Shown here: piece by piece, positions 35,826 through 45,070 of the stretch
Numbering within the stretch: the first letter of the stretch is position 1
Layout: each line of letters opens with the position of its first letter
NCBI GenBank assembly: GCA_963664845.1
Contig: OY761615.1
Span: 3,038,001 to 3,102,000, forward strand
DNA length: 64,000 nucleotides
Direction: 5' to 3'
Source: CAIYTF01 sp963664845
Lineage (GTDB): Bacteria > Bacteroidota > Ignavibacteria > Ignavibacteriales > Ignavibacteriaceae
Notes under the pieces: model-generated
Told to the model about the DNA's origin: nothing
The model's input: the letters and a program-made list of their open reading frames with translations, nothing else
Database searches by the model: none
Translations under genes and position numbers: made by a program

Positions 35826-36869
35826 TTATTTCTTCCTCTCCAGCGCCATGTCGATGATCAGTTTCATTGCGTCCTGATAGGTATAGCCGGCTGCCTCGGC
35901 CGAGCGCATAAATCCGGCGCCTTCGGAAAGGTCGGGATTGGGGTTTGCTTCGAGCACAAACACTTCATTTTGGGGTGAGAGCCGCATATCAACCCTGCAA
36001 TAATCCCTCAACTCCATGGTTTTGTAGACACGGAGCGCAATGTCTTCAATTCTAGCCCGCACATCATCATCCAGAATAGCTGGACAAATAGGAATGGTAG
36101 TGTGATACGATTCGTGCAAAGAATCCCATTTTGCCTGGTAACTCACGATCTTTTCAAGGTGCCCGGGCATTTCGGAAAAATCGATTTCGCTTATGGGCAA
36201 TACGCGGGGATGTTTGCCGCCCAAAACTGCAACGTTCAATTCACGGCCGGCAATAAATTGTTCCACTATTGCAGGTTGGTGGAATTCGTCGTGAACATAC
36301 TTTATCCGTGCGCGGAGCTCTTCAGGCGTTCTAACCACGGAAGCGTTCTCAATGCCGACACTTGCATCTTCCGACATGGGCTTCACAATGAGCGGGAAAC
36401 AATCCAGGGTGATTTCCGTATCCGGCTCGGTTGCAAGCTGGAATTTGGGAGTCGGTATCCCGTTTTCCCGGAGAATCATTTTGGTGAGGGCCTTATTCTG
36501 GCAGTTTGCCAGGGTGAGTGCCGGCGCCCCGGTATACGGAATTTCAAGAAGCTCAAACAGGCCTGCCAAATTCATTTCCAGCGGGGCTCTGCCGTAAAAT
36601 ATCTCAATACAGTTGAAAATGACGTCCGGCTTTTCGCGTTTGATGGTATCCAGTAGAAGTTGGAAGTTGTCATTAAGGTTAAGGGCGATGATATCAAAGC
36701 CGCTCTCCCGTATGAGGTTCATCATAACTTCGAATTCCTCCATTGGAGTCACGTTCTCTATCTCAAAGTATGGAAGGAAATTTAAATTTGACTTTTCCAG
36801 ATCTGATTTGTAAATATAGAGTTCGGGATTCGTTTCATTATATACCAGTAAAACTTTATTCTTTTGCAT
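35826..36869 (-). CDS. ATP-grasp ligase related to D-alanine-D-alanine ligase
   Basis: 347 residues, about 30 longer than a typical Ddl at its N-terminus. The ATP-grasp core is intact: CQNKALTKMILRENGIPTP, FPLIVKPMSEDASVGIENAS, AIVEQFIAGRELNVAVLGG, DYCRVDMRLSPQNEVFVLEANPNPD-type metal-binding end (Asp, Glu, Asn). The Ddl serine/tyrosine substrate loop is not recognisable: the expected SSVG is replaced by ASVG and the omega-loop differs. It may therefore join amino acids or peptides other than D-Ala. It is divergent, with a 73-base gap, from a C39-like peptidase gene, and no mur genes are nearby. Confidence 0.83.
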   Translation of the reverse strand: MQKNKVLLVYNETNPELYIYKSDLEKSNLNFLPYFEIENVTPMEEFEVMMNLIRESGFDIIALNLNDNFQLLLDTIKREKPDVIFNCIEIFYGRAPLEMNLAGLFELLEIPYTGAPALTLANCQNKALTKMILRENGIPTPKFQLATEPDTEITLDCFPLIVKPMSEDASVGIENASVVRTPEELRARIKYVHDEFHQPAIVEQFIAGRELNVAVLGGKHPRVLPISEIDFSEMPGHLEKIVSYQAKWDSLHESYHTTIPICPAILDDDVRARIEDIALRVYKTMELRDYCRVDMRLSPQNEVFVLEANPNPDLSEGAGFMRSAEAAGYTYQDAMKLIIDMALERKK

Positions 36870-36942
36870 TTACTTCTTTAAATTCTGTTAAATTGTACAC
36901 TAAATTACGATAAATTAACAATAAGATAAACGCTTTTCCTTA

Positions 36943-37779
36943 ATGAGTTTTTATCCTCAACCAAATAAATATCAGTGCGGCCCTTTTGCGCTGAAGTATG
37001 CACTGGTTATGCTGGGGCAATTCCGTGATGAAAAAATTATCGCGCGAAGGGCCGGAAGCAGTTGGTGGTATGGTACTGATGAAATTGGGCTTGCCAAAGC
37101 TGCGCGCTATTTCCATTGCACCATGAAGTATTTTCAAAACGAGGACCCAAAGCGTTCCATCCTAAAGCTCGTCTCCTATCTCGAAAAAGGCATTCCCTGT
37201 ATTTTGTCCGTTGACAAGTGGGGTCACTGGCTCACCGTGTTGAGCTACGACAAGAAAAAATTTATTGTTGTTGATAGCGCGCGGGAAAAGGTTATTGTGA
37301 CATATAGTGCCCGCCAGTTGTTGAAACGGTGGTATTACTTTGAGCCAAAAACCGAATCGGAAAGTTATGACGGCTATGCCCTCATCCCCCATTTCAAGGT
37401 GGCCACAAAAGCAAATTTTACGTATGAGATTGCCACGCAGGTTATGCAGGACAGGAATGCCGATCTTGCATCAAAATGGGATTCTTATTTCAATGACCTT
37501 ATCAATATTTGCCGCCCGGTGCGCCCCAACGCCAAACTGGTAATGTCCCTCAACGAGTTTTTGCGCCGGCATGAAAACATGCTGGTTAAGCAGGTTGCCA
37601 ATTGGCACGGCTCGCCCTCTTATCATGAACTTACCAAAATCCTCGAAAACCTCAAATTTGTTGCCCACACCTATGATCTGCTTATCTATGTGAAAGACGA
37701 GAAAAAAGCACTTGTCGATCTCTCTGCGCTGCTGATGATGTATTCATGCGGCAAATATGGGATGGAGCCGATTTACTGA
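36943..37779 (+). CDS. C39-like cysteine peptidase, free-standing and cytoplasmic
   Basis: 278 residues, no signal peptide or membrane helix. The papain-like C39 catalytic set is visible: Gln11-Cys12 in YQCGPFALKYAL, His95 in DKWGHWLTVLSYD and Asp111 in FIVVDSA. Classical C39 domains cleave leader peptides at double-glycine sites inside ABC exporters; here there is no transporter. The C-terminal half (about 150-278) is helical and unassigned. It shares an intergenic region of 73 AT-rich bases with the ATP-grasp ligase, suggesting shared control. It could be a transglutaminase-like enzyme or an inactive binder, but the complete triad argues for catalysis. Confidence 0.78.
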   Translation: MSFYPQPNKYQCGPFALKYALVMLGQFRDEKIIARRAGSSWWYGTDEIGLAKAARYFHCTMKYFQNEDPKRSILKLVSYLEKGIPCILSVDKWGHWLTVLSYDKKKFIVVDSAREKVIVTYSARQLLKRWYYFEPKTESESYDGYALIPHFKVATKANFTYEIATQVMQDRNADLASKWDSYFNDLINICRPVRPNAKLVMSLNEFLRRHENMLVKQVANWHGSPSYHELTKILENLKFVAHTYDLLIYVKDEKKALVDLSALLMMYSCGKYGMEPIY

Positions 37780-38432
37780 ACGGCTATAAAAATAAGTTGT
37801 ACATTTGCCTTTCACGATTTAATCCACTCGCTTTTATACTCACCATCACTCTTCGTATGTTTTGTCAAATGTCTAAGTGTCGTGGATTAGGCAGGTCGCT
37901 TTAGTCGTCATAAATCCGCGTTCATCGCCACTTAACCCCACTGATCGTATCCTACTTTATCATTCCACTACATACTCGATAATGAATTAGCATTCCGGAC
38001 AAAATTACTTACGGGTTTTAAAACATCCGATTGCGTAACTCCTCGAAAAAAAAATGCAGATCAGACAATAATAATAGTAGTACATGGCTCGATTCTTTAA
38101 GTCTCTCTGCTAACGTAAGGCAGGACTCATTTTCGCTGAGTTCTGCCTTTTTATTTTTTCTTGCTGAGTTTGAGGCAGGCAGGCTAATACCCAGTTCTGT
38201 CAACTCTGCCAATCAATCTGTGCTTTAGAGGCTGTTTTTCAATAGGACAGCATTAAAACCAATAAAAAGCTGCAAAATCGCCACATTTGTAATATCGGTT
38301 TCTTTCCGGTATGTAAAGAATTTTACGCGCCCAGCCCTGCAATATTTTGCTAAAACAAATCGTTCGCTTTTTTCATATATTGAACCATTAATTTAAATAT
38401 TTATCGAAATAATGAAAGGTGTTCATCATTAC
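37780..38432. other. Gene-free region before RNase P RNA
   Basis: About 650 bases with no credible coding frame. It contains the words AAATCCGCGTTCATCGCC (about 37912-37929), of a kind dispersed elsewhere in the window. A strong hairpin at 38117-38150 is followed by T-rich DNA. The final 100 bases are AT-rich and presumably hold the RNase P RNA promoter. Confidence 0.5.
38117..38156 (+). terminator. Intrinsic terminator-like hairpin without an obvious gene
   Basis: AAGGCAGGACTCA (38117-38129), loop TTTTCGC, TGAGTTCTGCCTTT (38137-38150), then TTATTTTTT. It is 340 bases past the peptidase stop codon, farther than usual for that gene, so it may end a short untranslated RNA. Confidence 0.65.
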
Positions 38433-38848
38433 TAGCGCAAGAATCGCGTCAGGCAATTGCTATCCGCCAATTTAGGCGTATAGAGGAAAGTCCGAACTCC
38501 ACAGAACAGGTCGCCGGGTAACGCCCGGGGGGCGTTTCGGTAACGGAACGTCTACGGACAGTGCAGCAGAAAGATACCGCCTCGCGCACGAGCGTGGGGT
38601 AAGGGTGAAATAGCCGGGTAAGAGCCGGCTGGCGTTCCCAGTAATGGGACGTCCGGTAAACCCCGTCCGGAGCAAGATCAAGCAGAAAGCTTCCCGCACG
38701 CTTGCGCGCGGGAGAGGGTTGTTCGTCTTTTCAGTTTTCGGGTAGATCGCACGAACCGGTGAGCAATCAACGGTCCAGATAAATAATTGCCCCTCCCGCT
38801 CTGCGGGAGGAACAGAATTCGGCTTATGGTGCGGTTCGATTTGCGCCA
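38433..38848 (+). ncRNA. rnpB: RNase P RNA (bacterial type A)
   Basis: The universally conserved pieces are present in order: GAGGAAAGTCCGAACTCC near the 5' end (P4 and following), ACAGTGCAGCAGAAAGATACC, GGTAAGGGTGAAATAGCC, GGTAAACCCCGTCCGGAGCA, and AGAATTCGGCTTATGG at the 3' end. The terminal P1 helix can be drawn between GCGCAA..ATCG (38435-38446) and CGATTTGCGC (38837-38846), which fixes the ends to within a few bases. It is the catalytic RNA that trims tRNA 5' ends. It lies 25 bases upstream of recJ, so the two may be cotranscribed. Confidence 0.95.
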
Positions 38849-38872
38849 GGTAATGATGAGCCATATTTTTAT

Positions 38873-40588
38873 ATGATACCAAAGCTGTGGGTCCTTAGGC
38901 AACTAAAGGAGAATGCAGATGTAGCCTCGCTGGCCGATTCGCTTAATATTACTGAAGCCATCGCCCGGATCTTGGCTCTTCGAGGCATAACTACGTTCTC
39001 CCAGGCCAAAAAGTTCTTCCGCCCTACCATGGAGGATCTCCACGATCCCTTCCTTATGAGCGGTATGAATGCTGCTACTCAGCGGGTTATTCAGGCTGTC
39101 ACCGAAAACCAGAAAATCCTGGTTTATGGTGACTACGACGTTGACGGCACCGCATCGACCGCGCTTATGTATCTGTTCCTCAAAGACCTTGATGCCGATG
39201 TGGATTACTATATCCCACGGCGGATTGAGGACGGGTATGGAATTTCTGTCGGCGGCATTGACCACGCAAAAGAAAACGGCGTTAAGCTTCTTATTTCTGT
39301 GGATTGTGGTATAACCGCCATCTCTGAGATCGGATATGCCAGCTCGATCGGCATTGACGTTATCGTATGCGACCATCACAAACCAAAAGAAGTGCTGCCA
39401 AATGCTTTTGCACTTCTTGATCCGCTTGTACCCGGCTGCCAATATCCCTTCAAATATCTCTCCGGTGCCGGTGTGGCATTCAAGCTTGCCCAAGGCGTTT
39501 CTGAAAGAATTGGCAAAAAACATTTGCCCTATAAATACCTCGATCTGGTAGCCCTTGCCGGCGCAGCGGACATTGTTCCGCTTACCGACGAAAACCGCAC
39601 ACTGGTTCGCGAGGGACTCCTGATGATCAATCAGAATCCCCGTCCCGGCGTTAAAGCGTTGATCCAGTCCGCAAAACTCGAACCGGGTTCACTCACGTCG
39701 GGACAGATAGTGTTCACCCTTGCCCCCAGAATTAATGCCGTCGGACGCTTGGGAGATGCCAAAACTGCGGTGGAACTGCTGACCGCAACTGATGAAAAAG
39801 AAGCAATCAGGTTGGCGGAACATCTGGAGCATGATAACTTCCTGCGTAAAAAAATTGATGAAGACACCCTTCACAAGGCGCTTGATTATATTGACGCGCA
39901 TCCCGATCGTGCTGACGACAAGGTGATCATTCTGCATGATGACAACTGGCATCCGGGCGTTATTGGAATTGTTGCCTCGCGTATTGTGGAAAAATATTAT
40001 AAACCGACTATCATGCTTACCACTATTGATGGTATGGCAAAGGGATCTGCACGCAGCATTGCACATTTTAATATTTACGAAGCGCTTCGCCAGTGCGAAG
40101 ACCTGCTTGTCCACTTCGGCGGGCATGAGGCAGCTGCAGGGCTTGCCGTTGAGTTGGCAAATCTTCCCGAATTTAGGGCACGGCTCAACAAAATTGTAAA
40201 CATCAGCCTTGATGATAAAATAGCTTCACCCACCATTGAGGTGGACACGTTGATCAAGCTCTCGGAAATTACGCCGAAATTTATCCGGGTGATTGATCAG
40301 TTTGCACCGTTTGGACCCGGCAATATGCGTCCGCTCTTCCAGGCTTCCGATGTTTATGTTTCCGGCTCAGCACGCGCAGTGGGGCAGAACGGAAAGCACC
40401 TTCAGTTGAGCATACGTCAGGATGGCTGCGATAAAGCTTTTGATGCGGTTGCATTCGATTATGGCCTCCTGTGCCGTGATTTGAACAATGGGCACCCTAT
40501 TTTTGATATGGTTTTCAGTATTGAGCAAAAAGTGTGGAATGGCAAGTCCTCACTGCAACTGAGAATCAGAGATATGAAAGTAAAATAA
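38873..40588 (+). CDS. recJ: Single-stranded-DNA-specific exonuclease RecJ
   Basis: 571 residues, normal length. A DHH-family 5'-3' exonuclease acting in recombination and mismatch or base-excision repair. Motifs: VYGDYDVDGTASTALMY (motif I), SVDCGITA, VIVCDHHKP (the DHH motif) and the C-terminal DHHA1 segment GSARSIAHFNIYEAL with HFGGHEAAAGLA. Its start is 25 bases after the RNase P RNA and it is followed by yebC and ruvCA, a DNA-repair cluster. Confidence 0.96.
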   Translation: MIPKLWVLRQLKENADVASLADSLNITEAIARILALRGITTFSQAKKFFRPTMEDLHDPFLMSGMNAATQRVIQAVTENQKILVYGDYDVDGTASTALMYLFLKDLDADVDYYIPRRIEDGYGISVGGIDHAKENGVKLLISVDCGITAISEIGYASSIGIDVIVCDHHKPKEVLPNAFALLDPLVPGCQYPFKYLSGAGVAFKLAQGVSERIGKKHLPYKYLDLVALAGAADIVPLTDENRTLVREGLLMINQNPRPGVKALIQSAKLEPGSLTSGQIVFTLAPRINAVGRLGDAKTAVELLTATDEKEAIRLAEHLEHDNFLRKKIDEDTLHKALDYIDAHPDRADDKVIILHDDNWHPGVIGIVASRIVEKYYKPTIMLTTIDGMAKGSARSIAHFNIYEALRQCEDLLVHFGGHEAAAGLAVELANLPEFRARLNKIVNISLDDKIASPTIEVDTLIKLSEITPKFIRVIDQFAPFGPGNMRPLFQASDVYVSGSARAVGQNGKHLQLSIRQDGCDKAFDAVAFDYGLLCRDLNNGHPIFDMVFSIEQKVWNGKSSLQLRIRDMKVK

Positions 40589-40605
40589 TTTTTTAGGAGA
40601 ACTGT

Positions 40606-41343
40606 ATGTCCGGACACTCAAAATGGGCAACTATCAAACGTAAAAAGGCCGTCACTGACGCTAAACGCGGAAAAATGTTCACGAAACTGATTAAAGAAGT
40701 TACCATTGCAGCGCGCGAAGGCGGCGGCGATCCTGCCGGCAACCCAAGGTTGAGGCTTGCCATTGACAATGCAAAAGCCCAAAACATGCCGGCTGACAAC
40801 ATTGACCGCGCAATTAAGAAAGCAACCGGTGAACTTGAAGGCGTGCAATATTACGAATTGCTCTATGAAGCATACGCGCCCGGCGGAATAGCACTGCTGG
40901 TTGAAGTTGCTACCGACAATAAAAACAGAACAGTTGCAGAAGTACGACACATTTTCAGCAAAAACGGCGGCAGCATGGCCGAGAGCGGTTCTGTTGCGTG
41001 GATGTTCGACCGTAAAGGCGTCATCACTCTTGAACCTGAAGGGAAAACTGAAGATGATCTTATGGAACTTGTGCTTGAAGCGGGCGCCGATGATCTGGTG
41101 ATTGAAGATGAGGTCTATGAAGTGCAAACAACGCTTGAAAACTTTGAACCGGTGCGCAAAGAACTTGTTGCAAAAGCAGTGAAGATTGACAACGCTTCAT
41201 TGCAATGGCTTCCAAAGAATCTGGTCGCTATTGGCGGCGAAGATGCCCTTCGGGTCATTAAGGTGATTGATTCGCTTGAGGATTGTGATGATGTGCAAAA
41301 TGTTTTTCACAACGGCGATATTGATCCCACCGTTCTGGGATAA
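40606..41343 (+). CDS. yebC: YebC/PmpR-family protein
   Basis: 245 residues. The family signature MSGHSKWATIKRKKAVTDAK is at the N-terminus, followed by FTKLIKEVTIAAREGGGDP and NPRLRLAIDNAKAQNMP. Members have been described as transcription regulators and more recently as ribosome-associated factors that help at proline stretches. Placement next to ruvC and ruvA is widespread in bacteria. An AGGAGA ribosome-binding site precedes the ATG. Confidence 0.97.
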   Translation: MSGHSKWATIKRKKAVTDAKRGKMFTKLIKEVTIAAREGGGDPAGNPRLRLAIDNAKAQNMPADNIDRAIKKATGELEGVQYYELLYEAYAPGGIALLVEVATDNKNRTVAEVRHIFSKNGGSMAESGSVAWMFDRKGVITLEPEGKTEDDLMELVLEAGADDLVIEDEVYEVQTTLENFEPVRKELVAKAVKIDNASLQWLPKNLVAIGGEDALRVIKVIDSLEDCDDVQNVFHNGDIDPTVLG

Positions 41344-41352
41344 CCATATACT

Positions 41353-41892
41353 ATGATTATCCTCGGTGTTGATCCGGGAACTATTCATTGCGGTTACGGC
41401 ATAATTAAACTGCAAACCGGCAAGCCCGTTGAACGGATTGCTTCCGGCGTTATCCAGCTTCAGAAGTTGGATAACATCCCCGATAAGCTCGCAAAAATTT
41501 ATGAATCGCTTACGGCGATGATCAAATCCCATAAACCGGATGAGCTTTCAATTGAAACGGCATTCTACGGCAAGAATGTTCAGTCTGCATTGAAGATAGG
41601 GCTTGCACGCGGAGCCGCGATTTTGGCAGCAACAAACAACGGACTTCAGGTATCTGAGTATTCCCCCCGTGAGATCAAAAAATCCGTTACCGGAAACGGT
41701 GCTGCCGCCAAAGAACAGGTGCTCTATATGGTGCAAACTATCCTGAATGAAAAAAAGACAAAATTCCCCGCCGATGAATCGGATGCGCTTGCAACTGCGC
41801 TTTGCCACAGTTTCCGCCTCAATTCTTCAAATACAAAACCAAAGAACTGGAAAGACTTCATCAATAACTATCCCGAAAGGATTATCGGATGA
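41353..41892 (+). CDS. ruvC: Holliday junction endonuclease RuvC
   Basis: 179 residues. The acidic active-site residues are seen: Asp7 in LGVDPGTIHCGYG, Glu68 in LSIETAFYGKN, and Asp141 and Asp144 in PADESDALATALCH. It cuts Holliday junctions symmetrically. The stop overlaps the ruvA start by 4 bases (ATGA), so the two are translationally coupled. ruvB is not in the window. Confidence 0.97.
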   Translation: MIILGVDPGTIHCGYGIIKLQTGKPVERIASGVIQLQKLDNIPDKLAKIYESLTAMIKSHKPDELSIETAFYGKNVQSALKIGLARGAAILAATNNGLQVSEYSPREIKKSVTGNGAAAKEQVLYMVQTILNEKKTKFPADESDALATALCHSFRLNSSNTKPKNWKDFINNYPERIIG

Positions 41893-42467
41893 TCGGGTAT
41901 CTGCGCGGTAAAATCCACTCCTCAAAACCAACACAAATCATTCTCGACGTTAATGGCGTGGGCTATCAGGTTAATATTTCGGTTGCAACGTTCGAAGAAA
42001 TTTCCGGAAAACCCGAGGTTGAACTTTTTATTTATACCAACGTGCGGGAAGATGCCATTCAGTTGTTCGGGTTTTCAACAGAGACCGAGAAACAAATGTT
42101 CGAACTGCTGATATCAATAACCGGCATTGGGCCGAAGCTTGCATTGGGAGTGCTTTCAGGCATTCGTGTTTCCGATCTTAAGAATGCCATTCTGAAAAAT
42201 GATGTGCCGCGTATTACCGCAGTGCCTGGCATCGGAAAGAAAACTGCCGAGCGCCTCGTGCTTGAGTTACGCGGTAAACTGGATAACCTCTCTGTTGCAA
42301 CAGGAGAAGCAAACTACACCGTCCGCTCCGAAGCAACATCGGCACTGGTTTCACTTGGGTATAATCAGAAGACGGCAGAAAAGATCGTCAATGATATTTT
42401 GGACGTTACCCCGCAAATATCGCTCGAAGCATTGCTGACACAGGCACTGAAAAGCATGGGGAAATAA
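41889..42467 (+). CDS. ruvA: Holliday junction branch-migration protein RuvA
   Basis: 192 residues. OB-fold domain I (MIGYLRGKIHSSKPTQIILDV), tandem helix-hairpin-helix motifs (SITGIGPKLALGVLSG and AVPGIGKKTAERLVLELRGK) and the C-terminal RuvB-binding domain (EATSALVSLGYNQKTAEKIV). It binds Holliday junctions and loads RuvB. Last gene of the recJ-yebC-ruvC-ruvA cluster. Confidence 0.97.
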   Translation: MIGYLRGKIHSSKPTQIILDVNGVGYQVNISVATFEEISGKPEVELFIYTNVREDAIQLFGFSTETEKQMFELLISITGIGPKLALGVLSGIRVSDLKNAILKNDVPRITAVPGIGKKTAERLVLELRGKLDNLSVATGEANYTVRSEATSALVSLGYNQKTAEKIVNDILDVTPQISLEALLTQALKSMGK

Positions 42468-42752
42468 ACTCGTTCATGGTGAATGACCAAATATAGTAAA
42501 ACTATTGTATAATAAAAATGTATTCTGTATGCGTAATGACGTGTGGGACTTGGCGTCAGTTTAATGAGGTCGCCAACGAAGGCCGTTTTCCTTCTAACAA
42601 GAGCAGGAATCCGATGATTTTAGCTGTATCGTTGCGAGTTTAATGATCAGTGCCTTCCCATTTTTACTGAGCTTACATCAACGGTGACGGGGGAATACTA
42701 TATGTTGGTAATCACTAACTGGTTTGTAGTGTCGAAAATGACCAGATATATA

Positions 42753-43538
42753 TTACAATTGGAACTTCACCCCAAAGTTCAAATTCCAACTCGATAAACC
42801 AAATCTTTCATTTGCTGACCTCTCGCTAATTTTTGATGGCTCCCAGGTTGGCTTAGGCCACCCACCGTCACTATCAAAATAATATAAATTCTTTTTGTTG
42901 TTCGGATAGGATTTCTCTGTGGTTGCAAGCCAGGCCATAGCTATTGCTGCGACTTCAAAAAAGAGTGTATAATTCTTAACCGCGTATTCAACGCCTGCTG
43001 TGGCAAAACCGCCAAAAGCAATATCCCCAAGTTTCACGATCCGGAATGAATTATTATATTGGTCCGTGTAATCGTTGTTCCACTTGGCTAGCGCGAACAC
43101 AAACCCGATTTTTGCATAAGGCTGAAAGGGTGCGAGTTCTGTTTTCAATATAATGCCGGGGCTTAATGCCAGATAGTTAACTCGCTGCTTGTATATTTCG
43201 GAGGTAAATTGGCTGGTGCCTTGATATGGCGGCATATTTCCTTTCCAAACCGATTCATAAGTTCTCCCGATCTTCACTTGCGCATCAATCGAAACCCCAA
43301 TTTCTTTGGTGAACATGCGCGCATACCCAACGGCGAAATTATATCCCTGTCCAAATGAGCCATAATCGTTTTCGGCACCTTCATAGATTTTGTCGTCGAC
43401 AATAATCGAATGGCGTGAAACAACCTCAGAGGCAAGTGAGAAACCATATCCGGTGCTGACTGAGAAAAAGTCCTGAGCGCTGCCTTTGGCGGATACTAAC
43501 AACAGTAAAATAAAAACCAATTTGCATATTATATTCAT
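42753..43538 (-). CDS. Outer-membrane beta-barrel protein, tandem paralogue 4
   Basis: Start chosen at MNIICKLVFILLLLVSAKGSA, a clean signal peptide; an in-frame ATG at 43556, overlapping the upstream stop codon, would add six charged residues. The mature part shows alternating beta strands (FFSVSTGYGFSLASE, YNFAVGYARMFTKEIGVSI, LSPGIILKTELAPFQPYAKIGF) and ends NFGVKFQL, a typical barrel-assembly signal. Homologous along its length to the three genes upstream. Size and strand pattern suggest an eight-strand barrel of the OmpA/OmpW-like superfamily. Function unknown. Confidence 0.8.
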   Translation of the reverse strand: MNIICKLVFILLLLVSAKGSAQDFFSVSTGYGFSLASEVVSRHSIIVDDKIYEGAENDYGSFGQGYNFAVGYARMFTKEIGVSIDAQVKIGRTYESVWKGNMPPYQGTSQFTSEIYKQRVNYLALSPGIILKTELAPFQPYAKIGFVFALAKWNNDYTDQYNNSFRIVKLGDIAFGGFATAGVEYAVKNYTLFFEVAAIAMAWLATTEKSYPNNKKNLYYFDSDGGWPKPTWEPSKISERSANERFGLSSWNLNFGVKFQL

Positions 43539-43552
43539 TTTCGTTTCATCCC

Positions 43553-44278
43553 TCATAGCTCATAAATCAGGCCGAATCTCAGCGAAAAATCACTCATATC
43601 AATTTTGTCCATAATTACTGCCCCTTGAAGATTGTCAATAGTATAAATCCATCGTCCGGAATTAGATATATCTCTTTCTCCGCTCTTTTCACCGATGGTA
43701 TATTTCATATGATTCGGATACCAGGAAAAAGCGGTAAACCCACTTTCAAGAAAAAGTGTACATGACTTCATTGTATATTGCACCCCAAATCTGCCGGAAA
43801 AACCGAGGGCCATTTCGCCACTCAATTCAACATGGGTGGAGCCCTGCTGTTGCGCAGCCCCCTCTTGTGTTAATTTCGGAAATGCTGCCAATGGGCCAAG
43901 CTTAATGTAAGGTAAGAAGCGGCCCAATTGTACTTTCATTATACCCAAAGTGGAAACGCTAAGGTATTGAGGTTTTGATCTTAGACGATAAAGAGAGCTG
44001 TTTTCTATCATTATCGGGCCAGAAGAATAGCCGCATTCCAGTTCCAATCCAAGATTTTTATCGAACGATCGGCCTGCTGCTATCGTCACATTCCATCCGG
44101 CTTCTATGGGGTTAGTCTTATTGTCATCACTGAAAGATGATTGAACCAAATATCGCTCTTGCGTCCTTAGCGAAATTAAAAAAGCGGTACCTGAACTGAT
44201 TGAAATATAGTTCTGTGCATTCAAACAAAATGAGAACAGCGTGATAAGCAATAATGGAAAGAGTCTTTGTTTAATCAT
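43553..44278 (-). CDS. Outer-membrane beta-barrel protein, tandem paralogue 3
   Basis: 241 residues with signal peptide RLFPLLLITLFSFCLNAQN. Shares YISISSGTAFLIS, the GRSFDKNLGLELECGYSSG block and the PYIKLGPLAAFPK block with its neighbours, and ends FSLRFGLIYEL. The most divergent of the four. Separated by 3 bases from the upstream paralogue; its stop overlaps the first possible start of the next. Confidence 0.8.
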   Translation of the reverse strand: MIKQRLFPLLLITLFSFCLNAQNYISISSGTAFLISLRTQERYLVQSSFSDDNKTNPIEAGWNVTIAAGRSFDKNLGLELECGYSSGPIMIENSSLYRLRSKPQYLSVSTLGIMKVQLGRFLPYIKLGPLAAFPKLTQEGAAQQQGSTHVELSGEMALGFSGRFGVQYTMKSCTLFLESGFTAFSWYPNHMKYTIGEKSGERDISNSGRWIYTIDNLQGAVIMDKIDMSDFSLRFGLIYEL

Positions 44279-44281
44279 AAT

Positions 44282-45052
44282 CTAAAATTGCACCTTCACT
44301 CCAATATTAATATCAACACTGCTGAGCGGGAGTCGCCAATTAACATTGGTGTTCATTCCCTCAAGGTTTGGCGTTGTTCCGCTGTCTAGGGAAATTGGTG
44401 CGTACTTATCAGTGGAAGTCAGCTTCTCGTCGGTGACTTTCCATGAAAGTGAAACAGCCCTGAGCTCAGCAAAGAGCGTTGTATTCCAAAAAACAAATTC
44501 GGCACCAACTGTGCCGGTATAACCAAAAGCCATAGGGCCGGTATATTCAATATCGGCTGATTCATGCCACAAGGTTTCGGCGTCATAACCCTTGGGGAAT
44601 GCAAAAATGAAACCGAATTTTGCATAGGGCGCAAAGCCATTCATAGATGATTTGATAACTGCCGCCGGCATTATGCCAAGATAATTCACGTGGATTTTTT
44701 TGGTAAAAGTGGCTATCTCGCCTGTTCCATCAGGAAACTCAATAGTTGTAATAGGGAATGAACTTTGGCTCTCTATCGAGCTGCCACGTTTGTAACTTGT
44801 TCCCAACTCAATACCAAAATTATCTGTCAGCATTTTTGTGTAACCAATGGTTCCGCTGAAGCCGGCCCCGTACGAGCCATGAATGTTTTTTAAAATGGTT
44901 GGAGAGTTCTGTCTTTCAGTATAATTGGTTTGAACCATGTCAGAAGCCAGGGAGAAGCCATAGCCGCCGCTTACGAAAAAGGAACTTTGGGCGTGAAGTA
45001 TACCGCTGCCAAAGAGAAAGAGTATTGCTGCTAATCCGATTTTTGTTTTCAT
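44282..45052 (-). CDS. Outer-membrane beta-barrel protein, tandem paralogue 2
   Basis: 256 residues with signal peptide KIGLAAILFLFGSGILHAQS. Shared blocks: FFVSGGYGFSLASDMV, GTIGYTKMLTDNFGIELGTSY, MPAAVIKSSMNGFAPYAKFG and the end VDINIGVKVQF. Closest to the last gene of the array in the first block. Probably inserted in the outer membrane; ligand unknown. Confidence 0.8.
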   Translation of the reverse strand: MKTKIGLAAILFLFGSGILHAQSSFFVSGGYGFSLASDMVQTNYTERQNSPTILKNIHGSYGAGFSGTIGYTKMLTDNFGIELGTSYKRGSSIESQSSFPITTIEFPDGTGEIATFTKKIHVNYLGIMPAAVIKSSMNGFAPYAKFGFIFAFPKGYDAETLWHESADIEYTGPMAFGYTGTVGAEFVFWNTTLFAELRAVSLSWKVTDEKLTSTDKYAPISLDSGTTPNLEGMNTNVNWRLPLSSVDINIGVKVQF

Positions 45053-45070
45053 TTTTTCTACTCCCTACCG

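Noticed and set aside
38472..38902. Two minus-strand frames over the RNase P RNA
   Set aside because: They lie on the wrong strand of a well-recognised structural RNA; frames like PHHKPNSVPPAEREGQ are a known annotation artefact of rnpB.
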